Source: Microvirga terrestris (GTDB lineage Bacteria; Pseudomonadota; Alphaproteobacteria; Rhizobiales; Beijerinckiaceae). Taken from it: a DNA stretch of 64,000 bases. Positions 27,510 to 35,153 of this stretch are shown piece by piece. Positions within the stretch are counted from its first letter, which is position 1; each line of letters opens with the position of its first letter. Position numbers and translations under genes: made by a program. A model generated the notes under the pieces. That model had not been told where the DNA came from, did not search any database, and saw only the letters and a list, made by a program, of their open reading frames with translations. Location: NCBI RefSeq assembly GCF_015694425.1, contig NZ_JADQDN010000005.1:186001-250000 (forward strand), given 5' to 3'.

Positions 27510-28274
27510 TCATTGTTTGGGCTCGAAGCTCAGCCCATCGCCGATGGTTTCAAGTGTTGGAGACGGCCTCTGCGGGAGTTTTTGCCAGCGAACCTTATCG
27601 GCGTCGCGACTGATGTGCCCCGTGGTCCTTTTCACTTTTCGTGTCAGGTAGTTGACGCTGAGGGAACTCGTGTCGCCGCTGCCCCGATGGGTCGTACTCC
27701 GGTCATAACCGATCAGCTCGAAGCGGCCGGATCTGTGCCGGAACGTATAAGTCGTGTTGAAAGTCTCCCATCCTCCAGCGCTCATGAACCAATCCAGACG
27801 CACCTGAAAGCCGTCACGCACGACGGCAATCCCAAGTTCCTTGTCGAACGGATCATCGGCAGCGGGCTCCGTGCGGCGGGGAATGAGTGTGTGGTTCTCG
27901 AACTGCAGGGCGAACTTGCCTGAACCCCCATCACGAAAGGCGATAGCCAGAATGCGAGGATTGGTGTCGAACGGCTTCTCGCCAAGTCCCTCGAAATCCT
28001 CAATCACATTTGCAGGATTGTTCTGGCGCACGACCAGGATCAGATCAGCTTTTCCATCCTGGTTGAGGTCGCCGGACGCTTGCACCTCAAGCATCCATCC
28101 CGGTGGAACGAAGCCTTCCGCCCTCCCGGCCTGCCGCGGCAGGCTCGGGTAAGAGACCTCGGGAATCGTGAGGGACTGAGCCGCTGCGATGGGCGAAAGC
28201 AGAATCGCAGCGGCAACAGCAACGCAAGAGAGAATGGCCGTCAGGTAGGAAGCGAGCCCCGCCCGACGATTCAT
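27510..28274 (-). CDS. secreted protein of unknown function with FG-GAP-like segment
   Basis: A 254-residue exported protein. The signal peptide is MNRRAGLASYLTAILSCV..., with cleavage near IAAAQS at about residue 33. A segment GDLNQDGKADLILVV near residue 70 looks like an FG-GAP/VCBS-type calcium-loop repeat, and GSGKFALQFEN and RSGRFELIGYDRST are compatible with beta-propeller blades. No catalytic motif is visible. The start at 28274 follows the TRAP receptor stop by only 2 bp, so it is co-transcribed with that gene. I do not recognise a named family beyond this. Confidence 0.75.
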   Translation of the reverse strand: MNRRAGLASYLTAILSCVAVAAAILLSPIAAAQSLTIPEVSYPSLPRQAGRAEGFVPPGWMLEVQASGDLNQDGKADLILVVRQNNPANVIEDFEGLGEKPFDTNPRILAIAFRDGGSGKFALQFENHTLIPRRTEPAADDPFDKELGIAVVRDGFQVRLDWFMSAGGWETFNTTYTFRHRSGRFELIGYDRSTTHRGSGDTSSLSVNYLTRKVKRTTGHISRDADKVRWQKLPQRPSPTLETIGDGLSFEPKQ

Positions 28275-28276
28275 GC

Positions 28277-29374
28277 TTACGCCCGTCCGCGGGTGCGGAT
28301 CATGAAGGTGTCGAAGGCGTATTCGTTGAGTTGCCACCAGGGCAGAACGTCGGTGCGGTAGGCTACCATGGAATCGTAGACCTTCTTGAAGTTGGCGTCC
28401 TTGGCGGAGAGTTCCCCATAGAGCTCGTTCGCCGCCTTGAGCGATGCCTCCATGATGGCCGGCGAGAAGGTGCGCAGTTCCGCGCCGGCGCCGACCATGC
28501 GGCGCAGCGCCTGGCCGTTCACCGCATCGTACTTGGCGAGCATCCAGTTGTTCGCCGCCTCGCAGGCATTGGACATGATGGCCTGATAGTTCTTTGGCAG
28601 CTCGTTCCACTTCTGCTGGTTGACGACGAGATGCAGCATGGCGCCGCCCTCCCACCAGCCCGGGGCGTAGTAGTATTTGGCCACTTTCAGGAAGCCGAGC
28701 TTCTCGTCGTCATAGGGGCCGACGAATTCGGCCGCGTCGAGCGTGCCGCGCTCCAGCGCCGGATACACATCGCCCGGTGCAACCTGCTGCGGAACAACCC
28801 CGAGCTTGGCCAGCACCATGCCGCCAAGGCCGCCGATGCGGAATTTCAGGCCGTTCAGATCCTCGACGGTGTTGATCTCCTTGCGGAAGAAACCGCCCAT
28901 CTGCGTGCCGGAATTGCCGCAGACCAGGGAGGTGCAGTTATACTTGGCCAGGATCTCGTTGATGATCTCCTTGCCGCCGGCGAAGTGCCACCAGGAATGA
29001 AGCTGGCGCGCGTTGAGACTGAAGGGCAGCCCCGTGCCCATGCCGAGCGCCGGCTCCTTGCCAACCCAGTAATAGGTCGGGGTATGGGCGCATTCTACGG
29101 ACCCGTTCTGCACCGCATCCATGGCCTGGAGCCCGCCGACGATCTCGCCCGGGGCGAAGACCTGGATCTGGAACTTTCCGTCGGTCGCGTCCGCCATGTA
29201 CTTGGCGAAGGTCTGGGCGGTGCCGAAGATGGTATCGAGGGATTTCGGGAAACTCGAGGTCAGGCGCCAGCGGATTTCCGGATTCGATTGGGCGATCGCG
29301 GGAGCCGCCACGGTGCCGGCCACTGCGGCGAGGCCGGCGCCTTTCAGGAAGTTTCTTCTCTTGATCGTTGTCAT
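28277..29374 (-). CDS. TRAP transporter solute receptor, DctP family (Tat-exported)
   Basis: A 365-residue periplasmic binding protein. The N-terminus IKRRNFLKGAGLAAVAGTVAAP is a twin-arginine signal, here quoted in part (RRNFLKG). The mature part starts [22 protein letters not shown], the TakP-like branch, whose Rhodobacter member binds 2-oxoacids. [30 protein letters not shown] and the tail ARTRGRA-type basic end are conserved with the second copy at 47979-49067. No DctQ or DctM membrane gene is adjacent, so it is an orphan receptor. The secreted 254-residue protein follows 2 bp downstream. Confidence 0.92.
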   Translation of the reverse strand: MTTIKRRNFLKGAGLAAVAGTVAAPAIAQSNPEIRWRLTSSFPKSLDTIFGTAQTFAKYMADATDGKFQIQVFAPGEIVGGLQAMDAVQNGSVECAHTPTYYWVGKEPALGMGTGLPFSLNARQLHSWWHFAGGKEIINEILAKYNCTSLVCGNSGTQMGGFFRKEINTVEDLNGLKFRIGGLGGMVLAKLGVVPQQVAPGDVYPALERGTLDAAEFVGPYDDEKLGFLKVAKYYYAPGWWEGGAMLHLVVNQQKWNELPKNYQAIMSNACEAANNWMLAKYDAVNGQALRRMVGAGAELRTFSPAIMEASLKAANELYGELSAKDANFKKVYDSMVAYRTDVLPWWQLNEYAFDTFMIRTRGRA

Positions 29375-29438
29375 TGGCGTTTCCCCGGAAAGCATTTCGT
29401 TGCAAGTTGAGTGGACCATAACAAACCGGTCGGTGGCA

Positions 29439-30458
29439 ATGAAGCTCTCTTCCCTGAATCAAGGCCGTGACGGCCGCCTCGTCGTCGTGTCGAAGGACCT
29501 GACTCGCGCAACGGACGCATTTTTCATTGTTCCGACGCTCCAGCAAGCCCTGGACGATTGGGAAAAAGTCGAGCCGCGCCTGCGGGATCTCGCCGAGCAG
29601 CTCGAGCACGGCTCGGTTCCGGCCTTCCGCTTTCACGAACACGACTGTGCCTCGCCCCTGCCCCGCGCCTACCAATGGGCCGACGGCTCGGCCTATGTGA
29701 ATCACGTGGAGCTGGTGCGCAAAGCCCGCGGGGCGGAGATGCCCGCCTCCTTCTGGACCGACCCGCTCATGTACCAGGGCGGCTCCGACTCGTTCCTCGG
29801 CCCACGCGACCCGATTCAGGCGGCCGACGAGGCGCATGGCATCGACTTCGAGGCGGAGGTGGCGGTGATCACCGGCGACGTGCGCATGGGCGCCAGCCGC
29901 GAGGATGCGGCGGCTGCCATCCGGCTGGTGGTTCTCGTCAATGACGTCAGCCTGCGCAACCTCATCCCGGGCGAGCTCGCCAAGGGCTTCGGCTTCTTCC
30001 AGGCCAAGCCCTCTTCCACCCTGTCGCCGGTAGCGGTCACGCCCGATGAGCTGGGGGACGCGTGGGATGGCGGCAAACTGCACCTGCCGCTGCTCTCCGC
30101 CCTGAACGGCAAGCCCTTCGGCCGGCCCAATGCGGGCGTCGACATGACCTTCGACTTCCCGACCCTGATTGCCCATGCGGCCAAGACCCGGCCGCTCGGG
30201 GCCGGCACGATCATCGGCTCGGGCACCGTCTCCAACAAGGATGCGGGCGGCGGACCGGGCAAGCCCATCGCGGACGGAGGCCTGGGCTATTCCTGCCTGG
30301 CGGAGCTGCGCACCGTGGAGACGCTGGTTCACGGTGAGGCCAGGACGCCGTTCATGCGCTTTGGCGATACGATCCGCATTGAGATGAAGGACAAGGCCGG
30401 CCAATCAATCTTCGGGGCCATCGAGCAGGAGGTCCAGGCTTACCGCAAAGAGGCGTGA
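29439..30458 (+). CDS. fumarylacetoacetate hydrolase family protein (bacterial short form)
   Basis: A 339-residue FAH-type hydrolase that most likely cleaves fumarylacetoacetate to fumarate and acetoacetate. The N-terminus MKLSSLNQGRDGRLVVVSKDLTRA matches the short FAA_hydro_N_2 domain (quoted in parts: MKLSSLNQGRDGRLVVVS). The catalytic FAH domain contains HGIDFEAEVAVITGDV with the metal-binding acidic residues and AGTIIGSGTVSNKD. It is transcribed divergently from the TRAP receptor, next to the hppD/maiA operon. Its stop overlaps the start of a VOC gene. Homogentisate dioxygenase is not in the window. Confidence 0.88.
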   Translation: MKLSSLNQGRDGRLVVVSKDLTRATDAFFIVPTLQQALDDWEKVEPRLRDLAEQLEHGSVPAFRFHEHDCASPLPRAYQWADGSAYVNHVELVRKARGAEMPASFWTDPLMYQGGSDSFLGPRDPIQAADEAHGIDFEAEVAVITGDVRMGASREDAAAAIRLVVLVNDVSLRNLIPGELAKGFGFFQAKPSSTLSPVAVTPDELGDAWDGGKLHLPLLSALNGKPFGRPNAGVDMTFDFPTLIAHAAKTRPLGAGTIIGSGTVSNKDAGGGPGKPIADGGLGYSCLAELRTVETLVHGEARTPFMRFGDTIRIEMKDKAGQSIFGAIEQEVQAYRKEA

Positions 30459-30811
30459 TGCTGCGCCTGGATCACGTCCAGCTGGCTATCCCGAAACGCG
30501 CGGAAGACTTGTGCAGGGCGTTCTATGCCGGCTTGCTCGGTATGAGGGAGGTGCCGAAGCCTCAGGCGCTTGCCAAGCGCGGAGGCCTCTGGCTGGAGAG
30601 CGGCTCGGTGCGGATCCATCTCGGAATCGAGGAGGATTTCCGCCCGGCCCGCAAGGCGCACCCAGCCATCGCCGTCGCCGATCTCGATGCCCTGGCGCGG
30701 CTCCTGTTCCAGGCTGGCCATGAGCCTGCCTGGGACGATGCCATTCCGGATGTCCGGCGGTTCTACGTTCAAGATCCGGTCGGCAACCGGATCGAATTCA
30801 TGCAGGGCTGA
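30458..30811 (+). CDS. VOC superfamily protein (glyoxalase/bleomycin resistance-type)
   Basis: A 117-residue protein with paired beta-alpha-beta-beta-beta modules. LDHVQLAIPK at the N-terminus supplies the first metal-ligand His, VRIHLGIEE is the third strand, and VQDPVGNRIEFMQ carries the C-terminal Glu. The ATG at 30458 overlaps the FAH stop (TGATG), so the genes are coupled. The family covers isomerases, dioxygenases and binding proteins. The link to the FAH gene suggests an accessory role in aromatic catabolism, which is inference. Confidence 0.85.
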   Translation: MLRLDHVQLAIPKRAEDLCRAFYAGLLGMREVPKPQALAKRGGLWLESGSVRIHLGIEEDFRPARKAHPAIAVADLDALARLLFQAGHEPAWDDAIPDVRRFYVQDPVGNRIEFMQG

Positions 30812-30955
30812 TGTCCCTCAAAACCTTTGGAGCACCATTCCAGACCCGAACCCTGCCGTCGATGGCCTAACCAATCGGTGAACCCGCCGAACGGAACTCT
30901 TGGAAATGCCCTGCCTTTTCCTGGTGCACATCCTTAAGCACAGGGAGAATAGACC

Positions 30956-31705
30956 ATGAATCTCGGCAGCATCCTCGACGGCCTGATGCGCAGCCAGGGC
31001 TCTTTTGGTGGCCGCCCGCAGCAGGGCGGCCTTGGCGGCATGCTCGGTGGGTCCGGCGGCTTCGGCTCCCAGATCCCAGGCGGCATGGGCGGCCTCGCGG
31101 CCGGAAGCCTCCTGTCCCTGATCCTGGGCTCCCGCGGCGGGCGCTCCGCCGGCGGCTCGCTCATGAAGGCTGGCGGCCTCGCGGTGCTCGCGAGCGTCGC
31201 CTTCAAGGCCTATCAGGACTGGCAAGCCAATCAGGCGCCGAGCACCGGACGCCCAGGAAGCGTACCCGCCCAACCACCCGCAGGCAGCGGCTTCCACCTT
31301 GATGAGGAAAAGGACAAGAACGGCCATGAAATGGGCCTCGCCCTGGTCCAGGCCATGATCTCGGCGGCGAAATCCGATGGGCATCTGGACGGAGAGGAAA
31401 GCACCCGGATCCAGGAGCAGATCCAGCAGCTCGGCCTCGGCAACGCGGAGAAAGGCTTCCTGCTCGACATGATGGCCAAGCCCGCCGATGCCGCCGCCAT
31501 CGCCCGCCTGCCCAAGACTAAGGAACAGGCCGCCGAGCTCTATGTAGCCTCGCGGGTCGCCATCGGCGACGCGGACACGCCTGAAGAGAAGGCTTATCTC
31601 GACCGTCTCGTGGCGCTCATGGATCTTCCCACCGATCTGGTCACCCATCTCGACGCACAGATCGGAGCCGTCCGCCAGACGGTCGCCGCCGGCACGGGAG
31701 CCTGA
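30956..31705 (+). CDS. DUF533 (YebE-type) TerB-like protein
   Basis: A 249-residue protein. The first 90 residues are Gly-rich and low in complexity (GGLGGMLGGSGGFGSQIPGG), with a hydrophobic stretch AGSLLSLILG. The C-terminal half is a TerB-like helical DUF533 domain: ALVQAMISAAKSDGHLDGEE carries acidic residues of the type that bind metal in TerB. It resembles E. coli YebE, an envelope-stress-related inner-membrane protein of unknown function. A hairpin lies between it and dodecin. Function is not known. Confidence 0.82.
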   Translation: MNLGSILDGLMRSQGSFGGRPQQGGLGGMLGGSGGFGSQIPGGMGGLAAGSLLSLILGSRGGRSAGGSLMKAGGLAVLASVAFKAYQDWQANQAPSTGRPGSVPAQPPAGSGFHLDEEKDKNGHEMGLALVQAMISAAKSDGHLDGEESTRIQEQIQQLGLGNAEKGFLLDMMAKPADAAAIARLPKTKEQAAELYVASRVAIGDADTPEEKAYLDRLVALMDLPTDLVTHLDAQIGAVRQTVAAGTGA

Positions 31706-31715
31706 CTTAAGCAAA

Positions 31716-31744
31716 GAGGCTCCATAGGATGGCTATGGAGCCTC
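31716..31744 (+). terminator. hairpin between the DUF533 gene and dodecin
   Basis: A perfect 11-bp stem (GAGGCTCCATA / TATGGAGCCTC) with a 7-nt loop, 10 bp after the DUF533 stop. There is no real T run, so it may be a weak terminator, an attenuator or an mRNA-stabilising hairpin. Confidence 0.55.
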
Positions 31745-31772
31745 ATCTCTCCAAACACCCATGGAGCGCCCC

Positions 31773-31988
31773 ATGAGCGACCACGTCTACAAGATCGTCG
31801 AACTCGTCGGCTCGTCCGAGACCAGCATCGAGGATGCGATTCAGACCGCGATCCGGCGTGCCAGCGAGACCTTGCGAAACCTGCGCTGGTTCGAGGTTAT
31901 TCAGACCCGCGGGCACATCGAGAACGGCGAGGTGCACCATTATCAGGTCGTGCTGAAGGCGGGGTTCACGCTGGAAGCGGGCAGCTGA
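31773..31988 (+). CDS. dodecin (flavin-binding)
   Basis: A 71-residue dodecin, which assembles into a hollow dodecamer that binds FMN, riboflavin or CoA. The family pattern is complete: [36 protein letters not shown] (with the Trp that stacks on flavin), and [15 protein letters not shown]. The start at 31773 (MSDHVYK) is chosen over ATG 31761 by family length. Its stop sits inside a short GCGGGCAG / CTGCCCGC hairpin (31977-32000) that separates it from the convergent gene. Confidence 0.94.
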   Translation: MSDHVYKIVELVGSSETSIEDAIQTAIRRASETLRNLRWFEVIQTRGHIENGEVHHYQVVLKAGFTLEAGS

Positions 31989-32016
31989 CGGGCTGCCCGC
32001 CGTTCCCGTCCTTGCC

Positions 32017-32982
32017 CTACTTCACCTCGGTCTCGTAGATGTAAAGGGTGGACTTGTCGTCCTCGGGCATGAAGTAGCCGCGGATCCCTGCGTCGCTCGC
32101 TTCCATCCAGACCGGGTTGTGGGTCATGTCCATTCCGCCTGCGGTCCAGAGCAGCACCGGGGTCTGAAAGAGTGGACGGCCATCGGCGAGGCTCACGAGG
32201 TCGAGCCCGCCGAGGCGGAACGGAGCGGCATCCGGCGTGACCCGCATCTCCGTTACGCCGGAGCACAGCATCCGACTTTTGCCGGCATATTTGCAGTCCT
32301 GGTAGTCGAGATAATGCGACGTGTTGAGCGCCCTCAGCTTCTCGGGCGCTTCGCTTGCATTGGTGGGCTTTCCGTCGCCACCGAGCGACCAGCGATAGAA
32401 CCGGCGCGATCCCCAGCTCACCCCGTGCAGCGTCTTGTCGTCCGTGTTGTGCACCACGCCGCCGACATGATCGGCAAAGCGGAACATCTCCTCCGCCTTC
32501 ATGGTCTCCGGATCGACGCGGTAGACAATGGAGCGGCTGTTCGGCCGGTACTCGGCCACCGGCACCCAAATGTACTCGCCGTCATAATCGATCCCGCCCG
32601 GATGGTAGATCGTGCCTTCGCCGAGGGTGATGTCGGCGATGAGGTTGCCCTTCATGTCGATCTTGAACAGATGCCCGACGCCCGCGCCCGTGTCGCGATC
32701 GTAGCCATCCACCGGCTGCGGAAACCGCTTGGTCGGCTGCTGGATTTCGACGGAGGACACGAACATCGTGTCGCCGATCTTCACCATGCCCTGCGGGTGA
32801 TGGGTCACGAAATTGATCGGAACCGCCGAAACGGGCTCCCATTGCGTGCCCCGCGACAGCTTCGTCACGCGCTCGGCTATAGCATCGCGATCAGGCTCTG
32901 CGGCGTTTGAGATCGCGGGGAAAGCTATAAGGCAGAGGGTCGTCAAAACGGTAGCCACCTGGCGTTTCGATAAGCAGTCCAT
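32017..32982 (-). CDS. secreted DUF6454-like protein
   Basis: A 321-residue exported protein with a signal peptide (LCLIAFPAISNAAEP, cleavage after SNA). Repeated segments such as HPQGMVKIGDTMFVSSVEI, HPGGIDYDGEYIWVPVAEY and LHGVSWGSRRFYRWSL suggest a beta-propeller with conserved His-Pro and Trp-Gly-Ser elements. I associate it with the DUF6454 family from memory, with moderate confidence. No enzyme motif is visible. It converges on dodecin and has no operon partner. Confidence 0.7.
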   Translation of the reverse strand: MDCLSKRQVATVLTTLCLIAFPAISNAAEPDRDAIAERVTKLSRGTQWEPVSAVPINFVTHHPQGMVKIGDTMFVSSVEIQQPTKRFPQPVDGYDRDTGAGVGHLFKIDMKGNLIADITLGEGTIYHPGGIDYDGEYIWVPVAEYRPNSRSIVYRVDPETMKAEEMFRFADHVGGVVHNTDDKTLHGVSWGSRRFYRWSLGGDGKPTNASEAPEKLRALNTSHYLDYQDCKYAGKSRMLCSGVTEMRVTPDAAPFRLGGLDLVSLADGRPLFQTPVLLWTAGGMDMTHNPVWMEASDAGIRGYFMPEDDKSTLYIYETEVK

Positions 32983-33088
32983 CGCGCTCCTCCATTAATG
33001 ACGTCCGCTTCTATTGAGCGGTAATGTCACTTTAATGAAGCCAGAAATCCTGTCAGCCTTTACATTCACATCATCACCCTCTCCCGTC

Positions 33089-33175
33089 ATGGCCGGCCTT
33101 GTGCCGGCCATCCCGATTGGAAGAGAGCTGCGCCCCACAGAATCGTCATCACCGGCGCAAGGCCGGTGATGACGA
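33089..33175. repeat. pair of REP-like palindromes
   Basis: Palindrome 1 (33089-33111) has 9-bp arms ATGGCCGGC / GCCGGCCAT with a CTTGT loop. Palindrome 2 (33143-33175) has 14-bp arms TCGTCATCACCGGC / GCCGGTGATGACGA with a GCAAG loop. They lie 31 bp apart in the 250-bp space upstream of the DUF6454-like gene and downstream of uup. The sequences are of the dispersed GTCATGGCCGG type common in Hyphomicrobiales. Confidence 0.8.
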
Positions 33176-33232
33176 AGGAGGACACTCCTCAAGATCGTTT
33201 ACCTCAGGGATCATTGAGCTATAGGGAACAAC

Positions 33233-35041
33233 CTACCCCTCCAGCTCCTCCCGCAGCATCTCCAGTTCCAGCCAGCGCTCCTCGGCTGCGTGCAGCTCCG
33301 TTTGCAATTGCGTCAGCGCGTCCATGGCCTTCTGGAAGCGGGCCGGGTCGCGGGAATAGAGGTCCGCGTCGGCGAGGATCTCCTGCACCTTGGCGATCTT
33401 GGCCTCGATCCCGCTCATGCGCTTCGGCAGCGTCTTGAGGTCGTGCTGCTCGTTGAAGGAGAGCTTGCGCTTGTTCTGCGTTGGAGCCGAGGGAGCCGCC
33501 TTGTCGGTGTTCCTCGGCTTCGCTTCCTTCTCGACGACGCGTGCCTGAACGCCGCGTCCGCGCTGGGCCACCATGTCGGTGTAGCCGCCCGCATATTCGA
33601 GCCAGCGACCCTCACCTTCCGACACCAGGACGGAACTTACTGTCCGGTCGAGGAAGTCTCGGTCGTGGCTGACGAGAATGACCGTGCCGGAATAATCCTG
33701 GATCATCTCTTCCAGGAGGTCGAGTGTTTCCAGGTCGAGGTCGTTGGTGGGCTCGTCGAGCACCAGGAGATTGGAAGGCTGCGCAAGCGCCCGGGCCAGC
33801 ATGAGGCGGTTGCGCTCGCCGCCGGAGAGCACGCCCACGGGCGTGCGGGCCTGTTCGGGCGAGAACAGGAAGTCCTTCATGTAGCCGATCACATGCTTGG
33901 TCTGGCCGCCGATGGTGACCGTGTCGCCGCGCCCGCCGGTGAGCGTCTCGGCTACGGTCGCATCCGGGTCGAGGCTCGCGCGGCGCTGGTCGAGGGTGAC
34001 CATCTGCAGGTTGGAACCGAGGCGCACCCGACCCTCGTCCGGCTCCTGAACGCCCGTGAGCATGTTGATCAACGTGGTCTTGCCCGCGCCGTTCGGCCCG
34101 ATGATGCCGAGCCGGTCTCCGCGCAGGACGCGCAGGGACAGGTTCGTGACGATGGGCCGGTCGTAAGCTTTCGAGATGCCCTCCGCCTCGACCACGAGTG
34201 TGCCGGACTGCTCGGCCTCGGCGAGGCTCATGTTGACCGTGCCGACCGCGCGGTTGCGGTCGCGGTACTGCTGACGCATGGCGTGAAGATTGCCGAGGCG
34301 GCGCACGTTTCGCTTGCGCCTAGCGGTCACGCCATAGCGCAGCCAGTCGGCCTCGGCCACGAGCTTGCGCCCGAGCTTGTGATGCTCTGCCTCCTCCTGC
34401 TCCAGCACCTGGTCGCGCCATTCCTCGAAATGAGCAAAGCCCCGGTCCATGCGGCGGGTGCGGCCCCGGTCGAGCCAGACGGTCGCCTGGGAGAGGCTCT
34501 CCAGGAAGCGTCGGTCGTGGCTGATGAGCACGAGCGCCGAGCGCAGGCTCTTCAGCTCGCCCTCAAGCCATTCGATGACGGGCAGGTCCAGGTGGTTGGT
34601 GGGCTCGTCGAGGAGCAGGATGTCCGGCTCGGGCGCCAGCACATGGGCCAGCGCCGCCCGGCGGGCCTCGCCGCCGGAGAGGTCCGCGGGCTTTTCTTCC
34701 CCGGTCAGCCCCAGCTGCTCCAGCAGGTAGCGCGCCCGGTAGGGATCGTCACCCGGTCCGAGACCGGCCTCCACATAGGCAAGCGTCGAGGGATAGGCGG
34801 AGAGGTCCGGTTCCTGGGCGAGATAGCGAACGGTCGCGCCCGGCTGCACGAACCGCTTGCCGCGATCCGCCTCGATTTGCCCTGCCGCGATTTTCAGCAG
34901 GGTGGATTTGCCCGAACCGTTGCGGCCCACGACGCAGGCCCGCTCGCCGGGAGAGACGGAGAGTTCCGCGCTCTCGATGAGCGGAGTGCCGCCGAAGGTG
35001 AGAGCGATATCTTGAAGGGACAGAAGAGGAGGAAGTGCCAT
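33233..35041 (-). CDS. uup: ABC-F family ATPase, Uup-type
   Basis: A 602-residue soluble protein with two ATP-binding cassettes and no membrane segment. Walker A motifs are GRNGSGKST (about 39-47) and GPNGAGKTT (about 316-324). Signatures are LSGGEARRAALA and LSGGERNRLMLA, and the Walker B/D-loops LLLDEPTNHLD and LVLDEPTNDLD. The C-terminal 80 residues form a predicted coiled coil (KRMSGIEAKIAKVQEIL..ELEMLREELE), as in Uup, which acts on ribosomes and nucleic acid structures. It is divergent from the HWE kinase, with 112 bp between them. Confidence 0.92.
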   Translation of the reverse strand: MALPPLLSLQDIALTFGGTPLIESAELSVSPGERACVVGRNGSGKSTLLKIAAGQIEADRGKRFVQPGATVRYLAQEPDLSAYPSTLAYVEAGLGPGDDPYRARYLLEQLGLTGEEKPADLSGGEARRAALAHVLAPEPDILLLDEPTNHLDLPVIEWLEGELKSLRSALVLISHDRRFLESLSQATVWLDRGRTRRMDRGFAHFEEWRDQVLEQEEAEHHKLGRKLVAEADWLRYGVTARRKRNVRRLGNLHAMRQQYRDRNRAVGTVNMSLAEAEQSGTLVVEAEGISKAYDRPIVTNLSLRVLRGDRLGIIGPNGAGKTTLINMLTGVQEPDEGRVRLGSNLQMVTLDQRRASLDPDATVAETLTGGRGDTVTIGGQTKHVIGYMKDFLFSPEQARTPVGVLSGGERNRLMLARALAQPSNLLVLDEPTNDLDLETLDLLEEMIQDYSGTVILVSHDRDFLDRTVSSVLVSEGEGRWLEYAGGYTDMVAQRGRGVQARVVEKEAKPRNTDKAAPSAPTQNKRKLSFNEQHDLKTLPKRMSGIEAKIAKVQEILADADLYSRDPARFQKAMDALTQLQTELHAAEERWLELEMLREELEG

Positions 35042-35153
35042 TCCCGGTCACCTGACACCTCTTGGTCGCAGATGCAAGGCCGCTCAGGAATGGTACGGGG
35101 TGGACGCTCTCCCATCTTTGTGCTCCCCTGCTGAGGTTAAGCTGAGCGTTTGC

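Noticed and set aside
33290..35134. A 614-residue open frame on the plus strand
   Set aside because: It is antisense to the Uup-type ABC-F gene and has no recognisable motifs.
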